This document shows, in pieces, positions 8,850-17,622 of a DNA stretch of 61,416 nucleotides (position 1 is its first letter; each line of letters begins with the position of its first letter). Below the pieces are notes generated by a model, which worked only from the letters and a program-made list of their open reading frames with translations, was not told the origin of the DNA and searched no databases. Source of the stretch: Candidatus Cloacimonadota bacterium (GTDB taxonomy: Bacteria > Cloacimonadota > Cloacimonadia > Cloacimonadales > Cloacimonadaceae); the NCBI GenBank assembly GCA_020532085.1, contig JAJBAV010000015.1, positions 1-61,416 on the forward strand, written 5' to 3'. Position numbers and translations under genes: made by a program.

Positions 8850-9548
8850 ATGAAACGCAACCTACCCCTGATCGTGGCTTTCGTCTCCGGAGTGGTGATC
8901 CTCATAGCCGGATTCATCCCGCGGGATCCCTTTCCCAGAATAGAATCCACCCTCATCGACTGGTTCATGATCATCTCCAGCTTCGCCATCCTGTTGGGAC
9001 AGGCCAGCCTGCTGCGCATGAACGTGATCCGGGTGGCGGAAAAAGCACCCAACTGGCAGTACTACCTGGCAGGAATAATCAGCTTCGGGCTGATGCTGGC
9101 CTTCGGCCTGCTCTGGGGCATGGAAAAGACGCCCGGACTGCTGGGTCAGGGGCAGGGCATCGTGAGCCAGCTGGGGGTGAAACCCTTCGACTACCTCTTC
9201 GAAAACGCCTTCATCCCGCTTTCCTCGACCATGTTTTCACTTCTGGCCTTTTACATCGCCTCCGCGGCCTACCGCGCCTTCATCATCCGCAACTTCGAAT
9301 CCAATCTGCTGATGCTCACAGCCGTGATCGTGATGCTGGGCCGCACCAGCTTCGCCCCCATGCTCACAGGCTGGATCCCGGATTCCTTGGGTTGGCTGCG
9401 CCTGCCGGAACTAACCAATTTCATCATGCAATATCCCAACACCGCGGCGCAGAGGGCGATCCTGATCAGTGCCGCGCTGGGCATTGTGGGAGCTTCGCTG
9501 CGCATCATCCTGGGCATTGAACGCTCCTATCTGGGAGGCGGCAAATGA
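8850..9548 (+). CDS. Multi-pass membrane protein of the DUF6754 operon
   Basis: A 232-residue integral membrane protein with about six hydrophobic helices (near 5-23, 36-52, 70-90, 120-140, 152-168, 203-222). No family recognised. I chose ATG 8850 over the in-frame TTG at 8844 because GGAGG (8836-8840) is 9 bases from the ATG but only 3 from the TTG. Its stop overlaps the next start (ATGA at 9545). It is likely the membrane core partner of its neighbours. Confidence 0.75.
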   Translation: MKRNLPLIVAFVSGVVILIAGFIPRDPFPRIESTLIDWFMIISSFAILLGQASLLRMNVIRVAEKAPNWQYYLAGIISFGLMLAFGLLWGMEKTPGLLGQGQGIVSQLGVKPFDYLFENAFIPLSSTMFSLLAFYIASAAYRAFIIRNFESNLLMLTAVIVMLGRTSFAPMLTGWIPDSLGWLRLPELTNFIMQYPNTAAQRAILISAALGIVGASLRIILGIERSYLGGGK

Positions 9549-10417
9549 AGATGCCCGAAAGATCCGTGGTGGAGCGCAGGATAGTGTTTCTGCTGCTGGT
9601 GCTGGCCGTGGCGCTGCCGATCATCTTTCCCCTGGGCCTCAAAACCCAGAGCACGCCGCTCACAGAACAGGTTTACGATCTGGTGAATTCCCTGCCCGCC
9701 GGCGTTCCCGTGATCATATCCTTCGATTATGACCCTTCCACCATCACCGAACTTCAGCCCATGGCCGAGGCCGTGATCGAACACGCTTGGAAAAAGGGAC
9801 ACAAGATCATCGCCACCGCGATGTGGCCACAGGGCCCGCAGGTGGCGGAAATGGCCTTCAAGGATGTGCAGGCCAGAATGGAAAAGCAAAACCCCTCAGT
9901 GAAAAAGCACATCTACGGCGAGGATTTTATCAACCTTGGCTACAAACCCGGCGGCCTGGTGACGATCCAAGGCATGGGGCGCAGCATGGAAGCCATCTTC
10001 CCCACCGACACCTCGGGCCTCAAATATGCCGAGATCCCAATGCTGAAGCCGGTTCGGACCCTGAAAGACATCCGCTATGTGATCTCGCTCTCCGCGGGCG
10101 ATCCAGGCCTGCGGGACTGGATAATGACCGCCAACGGCAAATTCAACGTTCCGGTAGCCGGCGGCACCACAGCCGTGAGCGCGCCCGGATTTTTACCCTA
10201 TGTGAATGACCAGAAACAGCTGCACGGGCTGATGGGCGGCCTTAAAGCGGCCGCGGAGTACGAACTGCTGCTGGGCTATGAAGGAACCGCGAGCCTGGGC
10301 ATGAACCCTCAATCCGTGGCCCACATTCTGATCCTGGCCTTCATCCTTTTCGGCAATATCCGGGCCTGGAAAAAACGCAAGGCCGACAAACTCGCGCAGG
10401 AGGCCAGGCATGGCTGA
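9545..10417 (+). CDS. Membrane-anchored alpha/beta protein of the DUF6754 operon
   Basis: A 290-residue protein anchored by an N-terminal helix (about 13-32) and a C-terminal helix (about 262-278) followed by a basic KKRKADK tail. The intervening domain looks Rossmann-like: GVPVIISFDYDPST, HKIIATAMWPQGP, DIRYVISLSAGDPGL, FNVPVAGGTTAVSAPG. The same membrane-domain-membrane layout as the DUF6754-like protein suggests that the two form a paired assembly. Function unknown. It overlaps both neighbours by a few bases. Confidence 0.75.
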   Translation: MKMPERSVVERRIVFLLLVLAVALPIIFPLGLKTQSTPLTEQVYDLVNSLPAGVPVIISFDYDPSTITELQPMAEAVIEHAWKKGHKIIATAMWPQGPQVAEMAFKDVQARMEKQNPSVKKHIYGEDFINLGYKPGGLVTIQGMGRSMEAIFPTDTSGLKYAEIPMLKPVRTLKDIRYVISLSAGDPGLRDWIMTANGKFNVPVAGGTTAVSAPGFLPYVNDQKQLHGLMGGLKAAAEYELLLGYEGTASLGMNPQSVAHILILAFILFGNIRAWKKRKADKLAQEARHG

Positions 10418-11048
10418 TATCATGACCACGGTTGGAATCTGGCTGGCGGCTTTCTTCACGCTCAGCATCTTCAGTTTCCTCTATAAGGACAACCCCTTCT
10501 ACAAATTCGCGGAACAGGTCTTCGTGGGCCTCTCCGCCGCTTACTGGCTGGTTTACACCATCTACAACATCCTCATCCCCAATCTCTTCGACAAGTTGTT
10601 CACTGATTTTGCCGGCAACTGGGTGCTGCTGATCCCGATGCTGCTGGGCATCATGATGCTGCTGAGGATGTTTACAAAACTGCAGTGGCTCAGCCGCTAT
10701 CCGCTGGCGCTGATGGTTGGCACCTCCGCGGCGATGTCGATGCTGCTGAGCTTTAAATCCGACTTTGTGGAGCAGATGGCGGCCACGATGATCAATCCTT
10801 TCAAGTTCGCCTCCGCTGTGGACGTGGTGGGCAGCATCATGGTGATCGCCGGCACCCTCTGCGGCGTCTTTTTCTTCTATTTCAGCAAGAAGCAGGAAGG
10901 CTTTTACAAGGTTCCTTCCAAGATCGGGATCTGGTTTTTGATGGTAAGTTTCGGAGCCTCTTTTGGCTACACCGTCATGGCCCGTATCTCTCTGCTGATC
11001 GGCCGGCTGGATTTTCTGCTGCGCGATTGGCTGCACATCATCAAATAG
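10410..11048 (+). CDS. Multi-pass membrane protein, last of the DUF6754 group
   Basis: A 212-residue protein with about six membrane helices (near 6-24, 35-52, 68-88, 96-115, 131-151, 163-185). It contains a SFLYKDNPFYKFAEQVFVGL loop after helix 1 and a KWL-type aromatic boundary before the third helix pair. No family recognised. The start overlaps the preceding stop by 8 bases, and the next gene (Aas-like ligase) follows after 12 bases. Confidence 0.75.
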   Translation: MADIMTTVGIWLAAFFTLSIFSFLYKDNPFYKFAEQVFVGLSAAYWLVYTIYNILIPNLFDKLFTDFAGNWVLLIPMLLGIMMLLRMFTKLQWLSRYPLALMVGTSAAMSMLLSFKSDFVEQMAATMINPFKFASAVDVVGSIMVIAGTLCGVFFFYFSKKQEGFYKVPSKIGIWFLMVSFGASFGYTVMARISLLIGRLDFLLRDWLHIIK

Positions 11049-11060
11049 CAAGGAGTTCAT

Positions 11061-12596
11061 ATGCTGCAACTGCATCACCGCTTTATACAAACGGCCAGGA
11101 AGCAGGGCAAAAAGATCGCGGTCCACGACCAGGCCACAGGGAAGGATTTCTCCTATGGCAGAATGCTCATCGCCTCTCTGATCCTGAAAGAAAGCCTGGC
11201 CAAGATCAGAGGCCGCTACGTGGGCATCCTGCTGCCCACTTCCGTGGGCTGCATGCTGGGCGTTCTGGGCACACTGATGAACGGCAAGATCCCCGTGATG
11301 ATCAACTATTCCACCGGCGCGATCGAAAACTGCCTCTACGCCCGGGAAAAATGCAGCTTCAAGACCATCCTCACCAGCCGTAAGCTTCTGGACAAGCTCA
11401 ATCTGGAGCCGATCGACCACATGATCTTCGTGGAGGATATCCTCTCCGAAGTTACGATCGTAGACAAGCTCAAGGCCGCGGCGCTTGCCAAACTGCCCTT
11501 CGCCATTCTGAAAACACTTGTGCACAGCGGCCCCGAGAGCGAAGTCTGCGTGATCCTCTTCACCAGCGGCAGCGAGAAAGAGCCCAAAGCCGTGCAGCTG
11601 ACCCACCTCAATATCAGCAGCAACGTGGAGGGCGCTTGCCAGGTTTTCGATTTGCACCCGGAAGACGTCTGCATCAGCATGCTGCCCCTGTTCCACGTGT
11701 TTGGGCTCACCATCAATCTGTGGCTGCCTGTGATTTTGGGCAACACCATGGTCGCCCACCCCAATCCACTGGAATATCAGACCATCAGTTCCCTGGTGCG
11801 CAAATACAAGGTAACCTACATGGCGGCAACGCCTTCCTTCTTCTACGGTTATCTGCAGAAATCCGAGCCTGGCGATTTCGCCAGCATCCGCTTCGCCATA
11901 GCCGGTGCGGACAAGCTGCAGGATAAGGTCTACGAGGGCTTTCTGAAGAAGCACGGCATCGCCATTTTTGAGGGTTACGGCACCACGGAAACCTCTCCCG
12001 TGATCTCTGTGAACCGGCCTGGCGCCCACAAACTGGGCAGCATCGGCAAACCCCTGCCCGGGGTGAGGGTGCGCATCGAAGACATCAACACCGGCGAGAC
12101 CCTTGGTCCCAACCTGGAAGGCAAGATCCTGGTGAAAGGCGAGCTGGTGATGGAAGGTTATCTGAACGATATTGAGGAAACCTCCCTGCGCATTCGCAAC
12201 GGCTGGTATGACACCGGCGACATCGGCATCATCGATTCCGACGGCTTCCTCTGGCACCGGGGCCGGCTCAAACGCTTTGTGAAAGTTGGCGGGGAAATGG
12301 TTTCACTGGTAAAAGTGGAGGATGTGCTCAGCCATCTGCTGCCGGAAGACGTGATCTGCTGCGTGGTGGACATTCCCAATCCCACCAAGGGCGCGGATGT
12401 GGTGGCCGCGGTCGCCAATGGCAATTTCGACATGCACAAAGTGCTGAAACAGCTGAAGAAAGAGCTGCCCAGCATCGCCGTGCCACGCCAATTCTACGTG
12501 ATAGACGATATCCCAATGATGTCCAGCGGCAAAGTGAACTTCCGCGAAGTGGAAAAGATCTGCCGCACACGCAGCGCGGAAGGGGAGAAAAAATAG
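11061..12596 (+). CDS. AMP-forming acyl-ACP/acyl-CoA synthetase, Aas-like
   Basis: A 511-residue member of the ANL adenylation superfamily. Core motifs are the P-loop FTSGSEKEPKAVQLTH (168-183), FEGYGTTETSPVISVN, GWYDTGDIG (the adenine/ribose-binding Asp) and GRLKRFVKVGGEMVS with the hinge; SGKVNF near the C-terminus carries the catalytic Lys. The INYSTGAIENC segment resembles the ligase half of Aas (2-acyl-GPE acyltransferase/acyl-ACP synthetase), so a fatty-acid recycling role is the best inference. No acyltransferase domain is present. Downstream of the membrane operon and possibly cotranscribed with it. Confidence 0.85.
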   Translation: MLQLHHRFIQTARKQGKKIAVHDQATGKDFSYGRMLIASLILKESLAKIRGRYVGILLPTSVGCMLGVLGTLMNGKIPVMINYSTGAIENCLYAREKCSFKTILTSRKLLDKLNLEPIDHMIFVEDILSEVTIVDKLKAAALAKLPFAILKTLVHSGPESEVCVILFTSGSEKEPKAVQLTHLNISSNVEGACQVFDLHPEDVCISMLPLFHVFGLTINLWLPVILGNTMVAHPNPLEYQTISSLVRKYKVTYMAATPSFFYGYLQKSEPGDFASIRFAIAGADKLQDKVYEGFLKKHGIAIFEGYGTTETSPVISVNRPGAHKLGSIGKPLPGVRVRIEDINTGETLGPNLEGKILVKGELVMEGYLNDIEETSLRIRNGWYDTGDIGIIDSDGFLWHRGRLKRFVKVGGEMVSLVKVEDVLSHLLPEDVICCVVDIPNPTKGADVVAAVANGNFDMHKVLKQLKKELPSIAVPRQFYVIDDIPMMSSGKVNFREVEKICRTRSAEGEKK

Positions 12597-12619
12597 CCCG
12601 GCAAGCTGATCTGTCCGCC

Positions 12620-13297
12620 ATGGCCAGCCGGATGCCAGAGCTTCTGGAAGAACTGCGCGCCGTGGCGGAGCAGATAAATCTGCGCGGCTGGGCCGAAGCC
12701 AACGCGGGCAATGTCTCCGTGAACGTGAGCGCCGAGGCCACCGAACTGTTCGGAGGCGATTTCGCTTGGTATCTTGTCTCCCGCGGAGGCAGCCGCTATC
12801 GCCAGATGGCCAGCGACCCACTCTCTCAGATGCTGCTGGTGCGTGTGGACAGAACGGGTGAAAAACACTTTCCCGTGGAAGCCAGGCCAACCTCGGAATG
12901 GGGTTGCCACAAACTGCTGCAGAGGCATTTTTTGGATACCGGCCGACCCGACAAAGTTGTGTTGCACGCCCATCCCAGCAGCATCGTGCTGCTCAGCCAG
13001 TTGGATGTGTACCAGGATGAATCGGCCCTGAACTCTTTGCTGAGAGATGCTTTGGCCGAACTTGAACTTTTCCTGCCGGAGGGGATCGCCACACCCGCCT
13101 CAGCCCCTCCCGGCTCACAAGAATTGGCGGAAAAAAGCCTCGGGACCATCAAACAACACAAAGCCCTCATTTGGCAGGGACACGGACTGGTATGCACCGG
13201 GATTTCACCCAACGCCGCGCTCGACCATCTGGAAGTGGTGGAAAAGGCCGCCACCATTGCGCTGTACAAATTTTTCTTGACGAAAACGGCCCCCTGA
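12620..13297 (+). CDS. Class II aldolase, rhamnulose-1-phosphate aldolase-like
   Basis: A zinc-dependent class II aldolase/adducin-family protein of 225 residues. The GWAEANAGNVSVN opening (23-35) is typical of RhaD. The metal ligands are visible as His116 and His118 (HAHPSS) and His188 (QGHGLVCTG). FLPEGI (151-156) matches the RhaD catalytic-Glu region. RhaD cleaves rhamnulose-1-phosphate to DHAP and lactaldehyde, but no rhamnose isomerase or kinase is nearby, so the true sugar phosphate is open. The start lacks a clear ribosome binding site. Confidence 0.82.
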   Translation: MASRMPELLEELRAVAEQINLRGWAEANAGNVSVNVSAEATELFGGDFAWYLVSRGGSRYRQMASDPLSQMLLVRVDRTGEKHFPVEARPTSEWGCHKLLQRHFLDTGRPDKVVLHAHPSSIVLLSQLDVYQDESALNSLLRDALAELELFLPEGIATPASAPPGSQELAEKSLGTIKQHKALIWQGHGLVCTGISPNAALDHLEVVEKAATIALYKFFLTKTAP

Positions 13298-13333
13298 GAA
13301 GAGTTTCTTCTCAACCTTATTAGGAGGTTCCTC

Positions 13334-14515
13334 ATGCGTAATATATTACTTACTCTGCTGTGCCTGATGCTCTCAGCGCTCCTGCTTGGACAGGTTACAT
13401 ACAGCGAAGCCATACTTGCCGCGGCGAACAGTGGCAACCCTGAAGGCCAGTTTCAGCTTGGCATGTGCTATCAGGACGGCCTGGGCGTGGAAAAAGACCT
13501 TGCCGAAGCCGTTAAATGGTACACCTTGGCTGCCGGACAAGGCCATCCCGGCGCCCAAACCAATCTGGCATACTGCCATTACAACGGTATCGGAACCGAA
13601 ATCGACAAACAACAGGCCGTGGAATGGTTCCGCCGCGCGGCAAACCAGAATGTGAATGCCGCCCAATACGGCTTGGGCGTTTGCTATTTCAACGGTGAGG
13701 GGGTAACCCAAAACCAGCGTGAAGCCGTTAAATGGTACGATCTGGCCGCCGCAGGGGGCAACGTGAACGCCATTTACAGCCTCGCCCGCTGCTACTATGA
13801 CGGCACCGGGGTCACTCAGGACAAAGCCGCCGCCGTGAGCTTTTTCCGTCAGGCTGCCGACAAAAATCACATCCCCGCCATCAACGACCTCGCCTATTGC
13901 TATAAATTCGGCGAAGGGGTGGAAGCCAATGCCAATGAAGCCGCGGCCTGGTATGCCAAAGCCGCCGCCGCGGGTGACGCGTTCGCCCAATACAACCTGG
14001 CCCAGGCCTACGCCACTGGCGAAGGGATGACCCAGAACACGGAAAATGCCCTCAAGTGGTACCGCAGCGCGGCGGACCAGAATTATCCCGAAGCGCATTA
14101 TCAGCTTGCCCTGAACTATATGAGCGGACCCGACCGCAATGCCGGGGAAGCCATCAAGTGGCTCACCAGCGCTGCCGAACTGGGGCACCGCGAAGCCCAG
14201 TTCATGCTTGGCCAGATCTATTTCAGCGGTGAAATGATCCCCAAGGACATGACCGAAGGCGCCAAATGGTATCTCCGCGCCGCTGACCAGGGACATCCCG
14301 GCGCCCAGTATGAGATCGGCAACTGTTATGCCTTTGGCGAAGGCGTTACCGAAAATGCCTACGAAGCCTTCTTCTGGTATTCCCTGGCTGCCGCCAACGG
14401 CGAAACCGACGCCGAACAGGCCCGTGGACTGCTTTCCTCGATGTTCACCCCCCAGGATATCGACAATCTGCTCCTCCGGGCGGAATCTTGGTACAGCCAA
14501 CACTATTCTGAATGA
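13334..14515 (+). CDS. Secreted Sel1-repeat protein
   Basis: A 393-residue protein with a signal peptide (about 1-20, ending near LLLGQ) followed by about ten Sel1-like repeats of 36 residues, recognisable by GxxxAQxxLGxxYxxGxGVxxxxxEAxxWYxxAA. Sel1 repeats form TPR-like superhelices that bind other proteins, so a periplasmic scaffold role is likely. AGGAGG lies upstream of the ATG. It has no neighbour that defines a job and is followed by a strong terminator. Confidence 0.9.
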   Translation: MRNILLTLLCLMLSALLLGQVTYSEAILAAANSGNPEGQFQLGMCYQDGLGVEKDLAEAVKWYTLAAGQGHPGAQTNLAYCHYNGIGTEIDKQQAVEWFRRAANQNVNAAQYGLGVCYFNGEGVTQNQREAVKWYDLAAAGGNVNAIYSLARCYYDGTGVTQDKAAAVSFFRQAADKNHIPAINDLAYCYKFGEGVEANANEAAAWYAKAAAAGDAFAQYNLAQAYATGEGMTQNTENALKWYRSAADQNYPEAHYQLALNYMSGPDRNAGEAIKWLTSAAELGHREAQFMLGQIYFSGEMIPKDMTEGAKWYLRAADQGHPGAQYEIGNCYAFGEGVTENAYEAFFWYSLAAANGETDAEQARGLLSSMFTPQDIDNLLLRAESWYSQHYSE

Positions 14516-14564
14516 TTCCCTGAACCACGCGGACCAGATGCCTGGTCCCGCTTGGGAAGACATT

Positions 14565-14593
14565 AACACCGGCGCGCCTGCCGGTGTTTTTTT
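14565..14593 (+). terminator. Strong intrinsic terminator after the Sel1 gene
   Basis: A perfect 9-bp stem, AACACCGGC / GCCGGTGTT, with a 6-base loop, running into seven T. This is a textbook rho-independent terminator. Confidence 0.9.
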
Positions 14594-14664
14594 GTCTGAA
14601 CGCAAGGTGAACTGAATTCGATTTTCCGACTCTCCGCCCTGAGCCCCTGCCCCTCCGCCCCCTG

Positions 14665-14717
14665 TTCGCCTCCCGCACACTTCCCGCCTGAGATATGGGA
14701 AGTGTGCGGGAGGCGAA
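14665..14717. repeat. REP-like hairpin, copy 1
   Basis: Two 21-base arms, 14665-14685 and 14697-14717, are perfect reverse complements around an 11-base centre. The core aligns with 36045-36090: the same outer CCCGCA / TGCGGG stem, the same TTCCCGCCT after the left arm and the same GGCGAA after the right arm, while the inner stem bases differ in both arms together. The rest of 14594-14867 holds no gene; a TTGACA at 14810 has no good -10 box. Confidence 0.85.
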
Positions 14718-14867
14718 GGGGAGGTGAATGGGAAGTGTGATAAGGGCGATACACCCATTTTCCGGCGATAAAGTCCGTAACCTGGTTACGCGCGCGAACA
14801 GCTTTGCTATTGACAATTTGCCGCAGTTTTGAGATTGGTGCTCCAAACCTACAAGAAGGAAAACGTG

Positions 14868-16391
14868 ATGAGCAAGAAAGAACGCACGGCGATAGAGCCG
14901 ACGCGCGCTGATAACTACGCGGAGTGGTATCAGCAGGTGATCAGGGCAGCCGACCTGGCTGAAAACAGCGAGGTGCGCGGCTGCATGGTGATCAAGCCCT
15001 GGGGCTACGCGATCTGGGAAAACATCCAGAAGTTTCTGGACGAAATGTTCCGGGAAACGGGACACCGCAATGCCTATTTTCCGATCTTCATTCCCAAGAG
15101 TTATTTTGAAAAGGAAGCCGAGCACGTGGAAGGCTTTGCCAAAGAGTGCGCGGTGGTTACCCACAGCCGGTTGGAAGACGACGGCAAAGGCGGCTTGAAG
15201 CCAGCCGGAGAGCTCGCGGAGCCTTATATCGTTCGTCCCACCAGCGAAACGATCATTGGCGCTTCCTTCGCCAAATGGGTCAATTCCTACCGCGATCTGC
15301 CTCTGCTGATCAACCAGTGGGCAAACATCGTGCGCTGGGAAATGCGCACCCGCCTCTTTCTGCGCACAACGGAATTTCTCTGGCAGGAAGGCCACACCGT
15401 GCATGAATCCGAAGCTGAAGCGATGGACGAGACCCTTAAGATGCTGGATGTTTATGCCAAATTCGCGCAGGATTATCTGGCCATTCCGGTGATCAAGGGC
15501 GAAAAAACCGAAGGCGAGAAGTTTCCCGGCGCTGTGAACACCTATTGCATCGAAGCCATGATGCAGGACCGGAAAGCCCTGCAATCCGGCACGTCCCACT
15601 TTCTGGGGCAGAATTTCGCCCAAGCCTCAAACATCCGTTTTCAAAACAGGGAGGGCGAATTCCAGCACGCCTGGACAACCTCCTGGGGCGTGTCCACCCG
15701 GCTGATCGGTGCTTTGATCATGGCCCACAGCGATGACAACGGCCTGGTGCTGCCACCCAAGATCGCCCCTTCACACATCGCCATCATCCCCATCTACCGG
15801 GATGAAGAGGAACACGCCGCCGTGATGGCCCTGGCCAGCAGCATCAACGAAGCTTTCAAGCATACAGATTTTGAAGGAGTGCGGGTTTACACCGAACTCG
15901 ACGACCGCGAACTCACTTCCAGCGAGCGCAACTGGCACTGGATCAAGAAAGGGATCCCGCTGCGGATCGAGATCGGACCCCGTGATGTGGCCTCCAACAC
16001 TGTCATGGTGGCCCGCCGCGACCAGGGACCCCGCGAAAAGCAATCCGTGGCCGTGGAAAATGTGGTAGAATACTGTCTGCAAGCGCTCAGCACCATGCAG
16101 CGGAACATTTTGGAACGAGCCCTGCGCTTCCGCGAGGAAAACACCGTCAGCATCGACGGCAAGGACGCCTTTTACGCCTGGTTCACCCCGAAAAACAGCG
16201 CGCAGCCTGAGATCCACGGCGGCTTCGCCCTGGCCCACTGGTGCGGAAACAGCGCTTGCGAGGAAAAGATCAAGGATGACCTGAAGGTAACGATCCGCTG
16301 CATTCCCTTCGACACCGAGCCGGAAACCGGCAACTGCGTCTGCTGCGGTGAGCCTTCCGAACGCCGGGTGATCTTTGCCAAGTCCTATTAA
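14868..16391 (+). CDS. proS: Prolyl-tRNA synthetase, archaeal/eukaryotic-type
   Basis: Charges tRNA-Pro. This is the short class II form without the bacterial INS editing domain, and with the C-terminal zinc-like region (CGNSAC and CVCCGEPSER) and a terminal Tyr. Class II motifs include the VRPTSETIIGASFAKW and RTRLFLRTTEFLWQEGHT stretches; LALPP-type motif 3 residues are within GLVLPPKIAP. I chose ATG 14868 (507 residues) because AGAAGGA is 7 bases upstream; an in-frame TTG at 14829 is less likely. The cinA gene starts one base after the stop. Confidence 0.95.
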   Translation: MSKKERTAIEPTRADNYAEWYQQVIRAADLAENSEVRGCMVIKPWGYAIWENIQKFLDEMFRETGHRNAYFPIFIPKSYFEKEAEHVEGFAKECAVVTHSRLEDDGKGGLKPAGELAEPYIVRPTSETIIGASFAKWVNSYRDLPLLINQWANIVRWEMRTRLFLRTTEFLWQEGHTVHESEAEAMDETLKMLDVYAKFAQDYLAIPVIKGEKTEGEKFPGAVNTYCIEAMMQDRKALQSGTSHFLGQNFAQASNIRFQNREGEFQHAWTTSWGVSTRLIGALIMAHSDDNGLVLPPKIAPSHIAIIPIYRDEEEHAAVMALASSINEAFKHTDFEGVRVYTELDDRELTSSERNWHWIKKGIPLRIEIGPRDVASNTVMVARRDQGPREKQSVAVENVVEYCLQALSTMQRNILERALRFREENTVSIDGKDAFYAWFTPKNSAQPEIHGGFALAHWCGNSACEEKIKDDLKVTIRCIPFDTEPETGNCVCCGEPSERRVIFAKSY

Positions 16392-16392
16392 G

Positions 16393-17622
16393 ATGCACAA
16401 AAGCGCCATCATCACCATCGGCAACGAGATCCTGCTGGGCAAGACCCTCAACACCAATCTGGCCTGGCTGGCCGGCGAACTTGCCCTGCTGGGCCTGCCG
16501 GTGGAGTTTTCCCTCACGGTGAAAGACGAGCCAGAGGCCATCCGCCAGGCCCTCCAACAAGCTTGGGGAAGCTGCGACGTCGTTGTCACCACCGGCGGTT
16601 TGGGTCCCACGAATGACGATATCACCAAGCGCGAGATCGCCGCTTTCTTTGGGGCCGAACTGCGTTTCGATCCTGAAATCTGGGACAAGGTGCAACAGCT
16701 TTTCGCGGCCAGAAACCTGGCCACACCGCAGATCAACCGCAACCAGGCCCTGGTGCCGGAAGGTTTCACGGCCCTCCCCAATTTGCGGGGAACAGCGCCG
16801 GGACTCTTCCATGAACAGAGCGAAAAGAGCTTTTTCGCCTTTGCCGGCGTACCGCTGGAAATGAGGCATGTCTTTTCGACCCAGGCCAAACCGTTGTTGA
16901 GACAAAAATACGGCAGTGCAGAGGCCATCCACCAGGAAACCCTGCACACCTTCGGCATCTCCGAATCAGCTTTGGCAGAGCTTTTATCGGGCTTCGCGCC
17001 GCTGGCTGAAGTCAGCATGGCCTGGCTGCCCCAGACCGGCCGGGTGGACCTGAGATTTTACGGTGGCGACCTGAGCAAGGTAACGGCAAGCGCGGACAAT
17101 TGCCTCAGGCTGGTTGGCGAACACGTTTGGGGCCGCAACGCAGATACGCCCGTGAGTGTTCTACACGGTCTGCTCCGGCTTCACAAGCTCACCCTTACCG
17201 CCGCGGAATCCTGCACCGGAGGCCTGTTGCAGAAAATGGTGACCGATCAGGCCGGGGCGTCCGATGTTTTCCTTGGTGGCGTGATCAGCTACTCCAACGC
17301 ACTCAAGCAGAGCCTGCTGCGGGTGAAGCCTGAAACCCTGGCCGAAAACGGCGCGGTGAGCGAAACCTGCGCCCGGGAAATGGCTGAGGGAATAAAACAC
17401 TTGACAGAATCCCAAACCGCCATTTCCATAACCGGAGTGGCTGGTCCGGATGGTGGCACCCCCCAAAAGCCGGTCGGGACCGTTTGTTTTGGTTTTTCAG
17501 TTTTAAACAGGGCGTGGAGCCTGACCCAAACCTTCAACGGAGACCGGGAATCCATCCGGCACAAGGCAGCGGAATTCGCTCTGCTTCACCTGATCAAACA
17601 TTTGCAAGGAACCAGGATTTGA
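16393..17622 (+). CDS. cinA: CinA-family nicotinamide-nucleotide amidohydrolase
   Basis: A two-domain CinA protein of 409 residues. The N-terminal MoCF-like domain has TTGGLGPTNDDITKRE, linked to ADP-ribose pyrophosphatase activity in the family. The C-terminal PncC domain has TAAESCTGGLL and SITGVAGPDGGTPQKPVGTV and deamidates NMN for pyridine nucleotide salvage. Start ATG 16393 follows proS immediately; a TTG at 16375 inside proS is rejected. It overlaps the purD start by four bases. Confidence 0.93.
   Translation: MHKSAIITIGNEILLGKTLNTNLAWLAGELALLGLPVEFSLTVKDEPEAIRQALQQAWGSCDVVVTTGGLGPTNDDITKREIAAFFGAELRFDPEIWDKVQQLFAARNLATPQINRNQALVPEGFTALPNLRGTAPGLFHEQSEKSFFAFAGVPLEMRHVFSTQAKPLLRQKYGSAEAIHQETLHTFGISESALAELLSGFAPLAEVSMAWLPQTGRVDLRFYGGDLSKVTASADNCLRLVGEHVWGRNADTPVSVLHGLLRLHKLTLTAAESCTGGLLQKMVTDQAGASDVFLGGVISYSNALKQSLLRVKPETLAENGAVSETCAREMAEGIKHLTESQTAISITGVAGPDGGTPQKPVGTVCFGFSVLNRAWSLTQTFNGDRESIRHKAAEFALLHLIKHLQGTRI

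Noticed and set aside
10341-12257. 638-codon minus-strand frame opposite the Aas-like ligase
   Set aside because: Shadow of a recognised ANL enzyme; no ribosome binding site or motif.
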